Source: Candidatus Brockarchaeota archaeon | GTDB lineage: Archaea; Thermoproteota; EX4484-205; DTQO01 | Length of the DNA: 14,518 bases | Direction: 5' to 3' | Assembly (NCBI GenBank): GCA_017601265.1 | Contig: JAFNJA010000044.1 | Span: 1-14,518, forward strand | Part shown: positions 12,834 to 14,518 of the stretch, piece by piece | Position numbering within the stretch: the stretch's first letter is position 1 | How the letters are laid out: each line of letters starts with the position of its first letter | Program-made: the position numbers and the translations under genes | The notes under the pieces: model-generated | What the model saw: the letters and a program-made list of their open reading frames with translations, nothing else | Databases searched by the model: none | Told to the model about the DNA's origin: nothing

Positions 12834-14347
12834 TTACCATAAGGGTTTGGGTCCGAATTATTGTTGTTATGAAGCACTCCAACGTAGCGCTCGGTCTTCT
12901 CCCACTTCGACTTGAAGCCTGTCATTTCATGAAGCAGAGCTTCGCAGCAAATGATTGTGTTCACGAGGAAGAGGGGAGCTAGGAACAGGATGTACTTCGA
13001 CATCCTCATGACGCCGTTTCCATAAAGCTTCAGCCCCACTACTATCTCGTGGAACGGAGCGGTGTTTCCCAACGCCCCGAAGGTCCAGAACGCGAGGATC
13101 GGGAAGTACAACGTCGAGAAGATCGAGGACCAGCTCAGCCCGTACGCCCACCAGGCAAACGAAAGCAGCCAGCCGAGCGCCATCATCACGCCAACGAAGT
13201 AAATGCCAAGCATCAATATCGTATCGATCTTTTGCGCCGTCCCCATCGTCTTCGACCTGACGACGTCCAAGAAGTACCTTAGCGCGCATTGCATGTGCCC
13301 CCTCGCCCACCTGTACCTCTGCCTCCAATAAGACCTCAGGTTCTGGACAGCCTGCTCCCAACTCCTCGCGCTGACATCGTACACAACCTTCCCCCCGTTC
13401 ACGGCAACCCTGACGGTCAGGTCTGTGTCCTCTGTCAGAGCTTTTACGTTCCAGCCGAGCTTCTCTATAACATCTTTCCTGAATCCTCCAACGGTTCCCC
13501 CGTACTGCGGAAGCAAGCCGAGTTTTTGGCGCGCGAGCTGGTTGACCATGTATCCCCCGACCCTTTCGCAGAACACGGATTTCGCTATCGTGCTCCCATT
13601 TCCCGTGTTGTACGGAACCAAGAACCCCTGGACGGCCCAGCAGTCAGGGTCCTCGAACCACCTCACCAACCTCTTGAGCACGCCCTTGTCCATCGGAACG
13701 TAATCGGCATCGAAAGTCAGGATAATGTCCCCCCTGGCATGTTTCAGTCCGAAGTTGAGCGCGTCCGGTTTTCCGAATCCGCCGTTTTCCCTCCTAACGA
13801 ACTTCATCTTTGGTACCTCCTTCGCAAGCCTTTTCAGTATAGTTGGAGTTTCGTCGGTCGACGCGTCGTCGATCACGAGGATCTCAAAGTTCGGATAGTT
13901 CTGCTCAGCTATCGTCCTTACCGCGCCTTCGATAACCATCCCTTCGTTGCGCGCCGCTATCAGGACTGAGACCTTCGGGTATTCGCTTCCGCGCTCCGAG
14001 TTGTTCTCGGCAAGAACCCTCTTGTAGCTGTTCAGTGCCACTGCTGAGAATATTAAGTGCCTTCCAGTGTATACGAGGAAATATGACAGGGTAATGAATG
14101 ACGAAGCTATGATTCCAGCCTTCGCCATGTTGACAAGGTTCTCCGCTACCGGCGCCGATAGCAGGCTCATGAGGATCAAACCCCCGGCAAAGCACAGGGT
14201 CGCGGAAACGAACAATATGGGAAAGATGTAGAAAATAATTCCAAAGAGGCTTTTCTTGGAGTTCGCCGCGCGCTGCTCACAGCCGGCTTCGATTGGCGCC
14301 TGAGCTGAATGGGCAGCTGTTTGGCCGCTCCTTCCCGATTTAAACAC
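12830..14347 (-). CDS. processive family-2 glycosyltransferase, membrane polysaccharide synthase type
   Basis: From GTG at 14347 this is about 505 residues: two N-terminal membrane helices (about 35-63 and 76-103), a cytoplasmic GT-A domain, then three or four C-terminal helices. GT2 landmarks occur in order: VSVLIAARNE, VIDDASTDETP (UDP-sugar Asp), FDADYVP (the DxD metal site), TEDTD (catalytic base region) and QRYRW, the QxxRW mark of processive synthases such as cellulose, chitin, hyaluronan and PgaC-type enzymes. The C-terminal KWEKTERYVG is also typical of the PgaC/NodC group. The frame is open further upstream, but a TATA box near 14382-14391 predicts transcription from about 14360, which favours the GTG. 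It probably makes and exports a surface polysaccharide; the sugar is unknown. Confidence 0.9.
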   Translation of the reverse strand: MFKSGRSGQTAAHSAQAPIEAGCEQRAANSKKSLFGIIFYIFPILFVSATLCFAGGLILMSLLSAPVAENLVNMAKAGIIASSFITLSYFLVYTGRHLIFSAVALNSYKRVLAENNSERGSEYPKVSVLIAARNEGMVIEGAVRTIAEQNYPNFEILVIDDASTDETPTILKRLAKEVPKMKFVRRENGGFGKPDALNFGLKHARGDIILTFDADYVPMDKGVLKRLVRWFEDPDCWAVQGFLVPYNTGNGSTIAKSVFCERVGGYMVNQLARQKLGLLPQYGGTVGGFRKDVIEKLGWNVKALTEDTDLTVRVAVNGGKVVYDVSARSWEQAVQNLRSYWRQRYRWARGHMQCALRYFLDVVRSKTMGTAQKIDTILMLGIYFVGVMMALGWLLSFAWWAYGLSWSSIFSTLYFPILAFWTFGALGNTAPFHEIVVGLKLYGNGVMRMSKYILFLAPLFLVNTIICCEALLHEMTGFKSKWEKTERYVGVLHNNNNSDPNPYGK

Positions 14348-14381
14348 CTCTTCCCAACCTCTGATTGTGTAGAATTTAATG

Positions 14382-14400
14382 ATTATATAAATTTTTATAA
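14382..14400 (-). promoter_or_regulatory. TATA region of the glycosyltransferase operon
   Basis: The minus strand carries TTATAAAAATTTATATAAT. Either TTTATATAA or TTATAAAAA could serve as the TATA box. The nearer one predicts a start around 14360, about 13 bases before the GTG at 14347. Confidence 0.6.
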
Positions 14401-14439
14401 AGCAACGATCGTAAATCAAGATGGTTTCAAACATTCGAA

Positions 14440-14517
14440 TCAAGATAGGGCGGGCCGCGATTGCTCATGCGCGTGACGCACACCCTCAACGATCGGGAGT
14501 TTCTCGAGTAATCTGGA
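14440..14517 (-). CDS. possible C-terminal end of a gene cut by the window edge
   Basis: A minus-strand frame enters from the right edge and reads LLEKLPIVEGVRHAHEQSRP, then ALS, to TGA at 14442-14440. At 25 codons it could be the tail of an upstream gene or chance. Nothing more can be said. Confidence 0.2.
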   Translation of the reverse strand, partial: SRLLEKLPIVEGVRHAHEQSRPALS

Positions 14518-14518
14518 C

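Overview
The window reads as a moderately GC-rich archaeal chromosome segment. Evidence: TATA-box promoters about 25-35 bases upstream of starts, several apparently leaderless or short-leader genes, many GTG/TTG starts, a VapBC pair, a PadR regulator with the archaeal GRWKPSPGSIYPLL signature, a CxxC-x17-CxxC zinc-ribbon miniprotein and heavy AGG/ATA codon use. A TACK-type lineage (Bathyarchaeia or Nitrososphaeria relatives) is my guess; the sequence alone does not prove it.

Layout. 1-552 is the 3' end of the GMP synthase PP-ATPase gene, convergent with a minus-strand pair, homoserine dehydrogenase (1675-2991) and a Gfo/Idh/MocA oxidoreductase (627-1625), each with its own likely TATA box. 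A URO-D superfamily gene (3248-4363) diverges from them. An AT-richer island follows with vapB-vapC (4665-5313), whose promoter carries a near-perfect 18-base palindrome, and a small broken gene diverging from vapB. 5314-6240 holds no intact gene but appears to contain a decayed minus-strand gene diverging from a padR gene (about 6294-6857), again with a palindrome at the transcription start. PadR is followed by an orphan small secretion-type ATPase (6969-7757).

7758-8544 is again non-coding or decayed. It contains a recognisable remnant of a glycoside hydrolase family 4 N-terminus (about 8182-8330) just before a phosphofructokinase with PPi-type signatures (8545-9720). A radical SAM (SPL-like) gene, a 50-residue zinc-ribbon gene and an amidohydrolase with its own strong TATA box follow on the plus strand. 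The right end carries a minus-strand two-gene unit: a processive family-2 glycosyltransferase (start near 14347) whose stop overlaps the start of a four-helix membrane protein. It resembles an exopolysaccharide synthase and its membrane partner.

Working together: most genes are single housekeeping or metabolic units. The real couplings visible are vapB/vapC (overlapping), glycosyltransferase/membrane protein (GTGA overlap) and homoserine dehydrogenase/oxidoreductase (49-base gap). I see no CRISPR array, rRNA, convincing tRNA or intact insertion sequence. The most unusual aspect is the cluster of gene relics around two autoregulator-like promoters, plus several enzymes with altered active-site residues.
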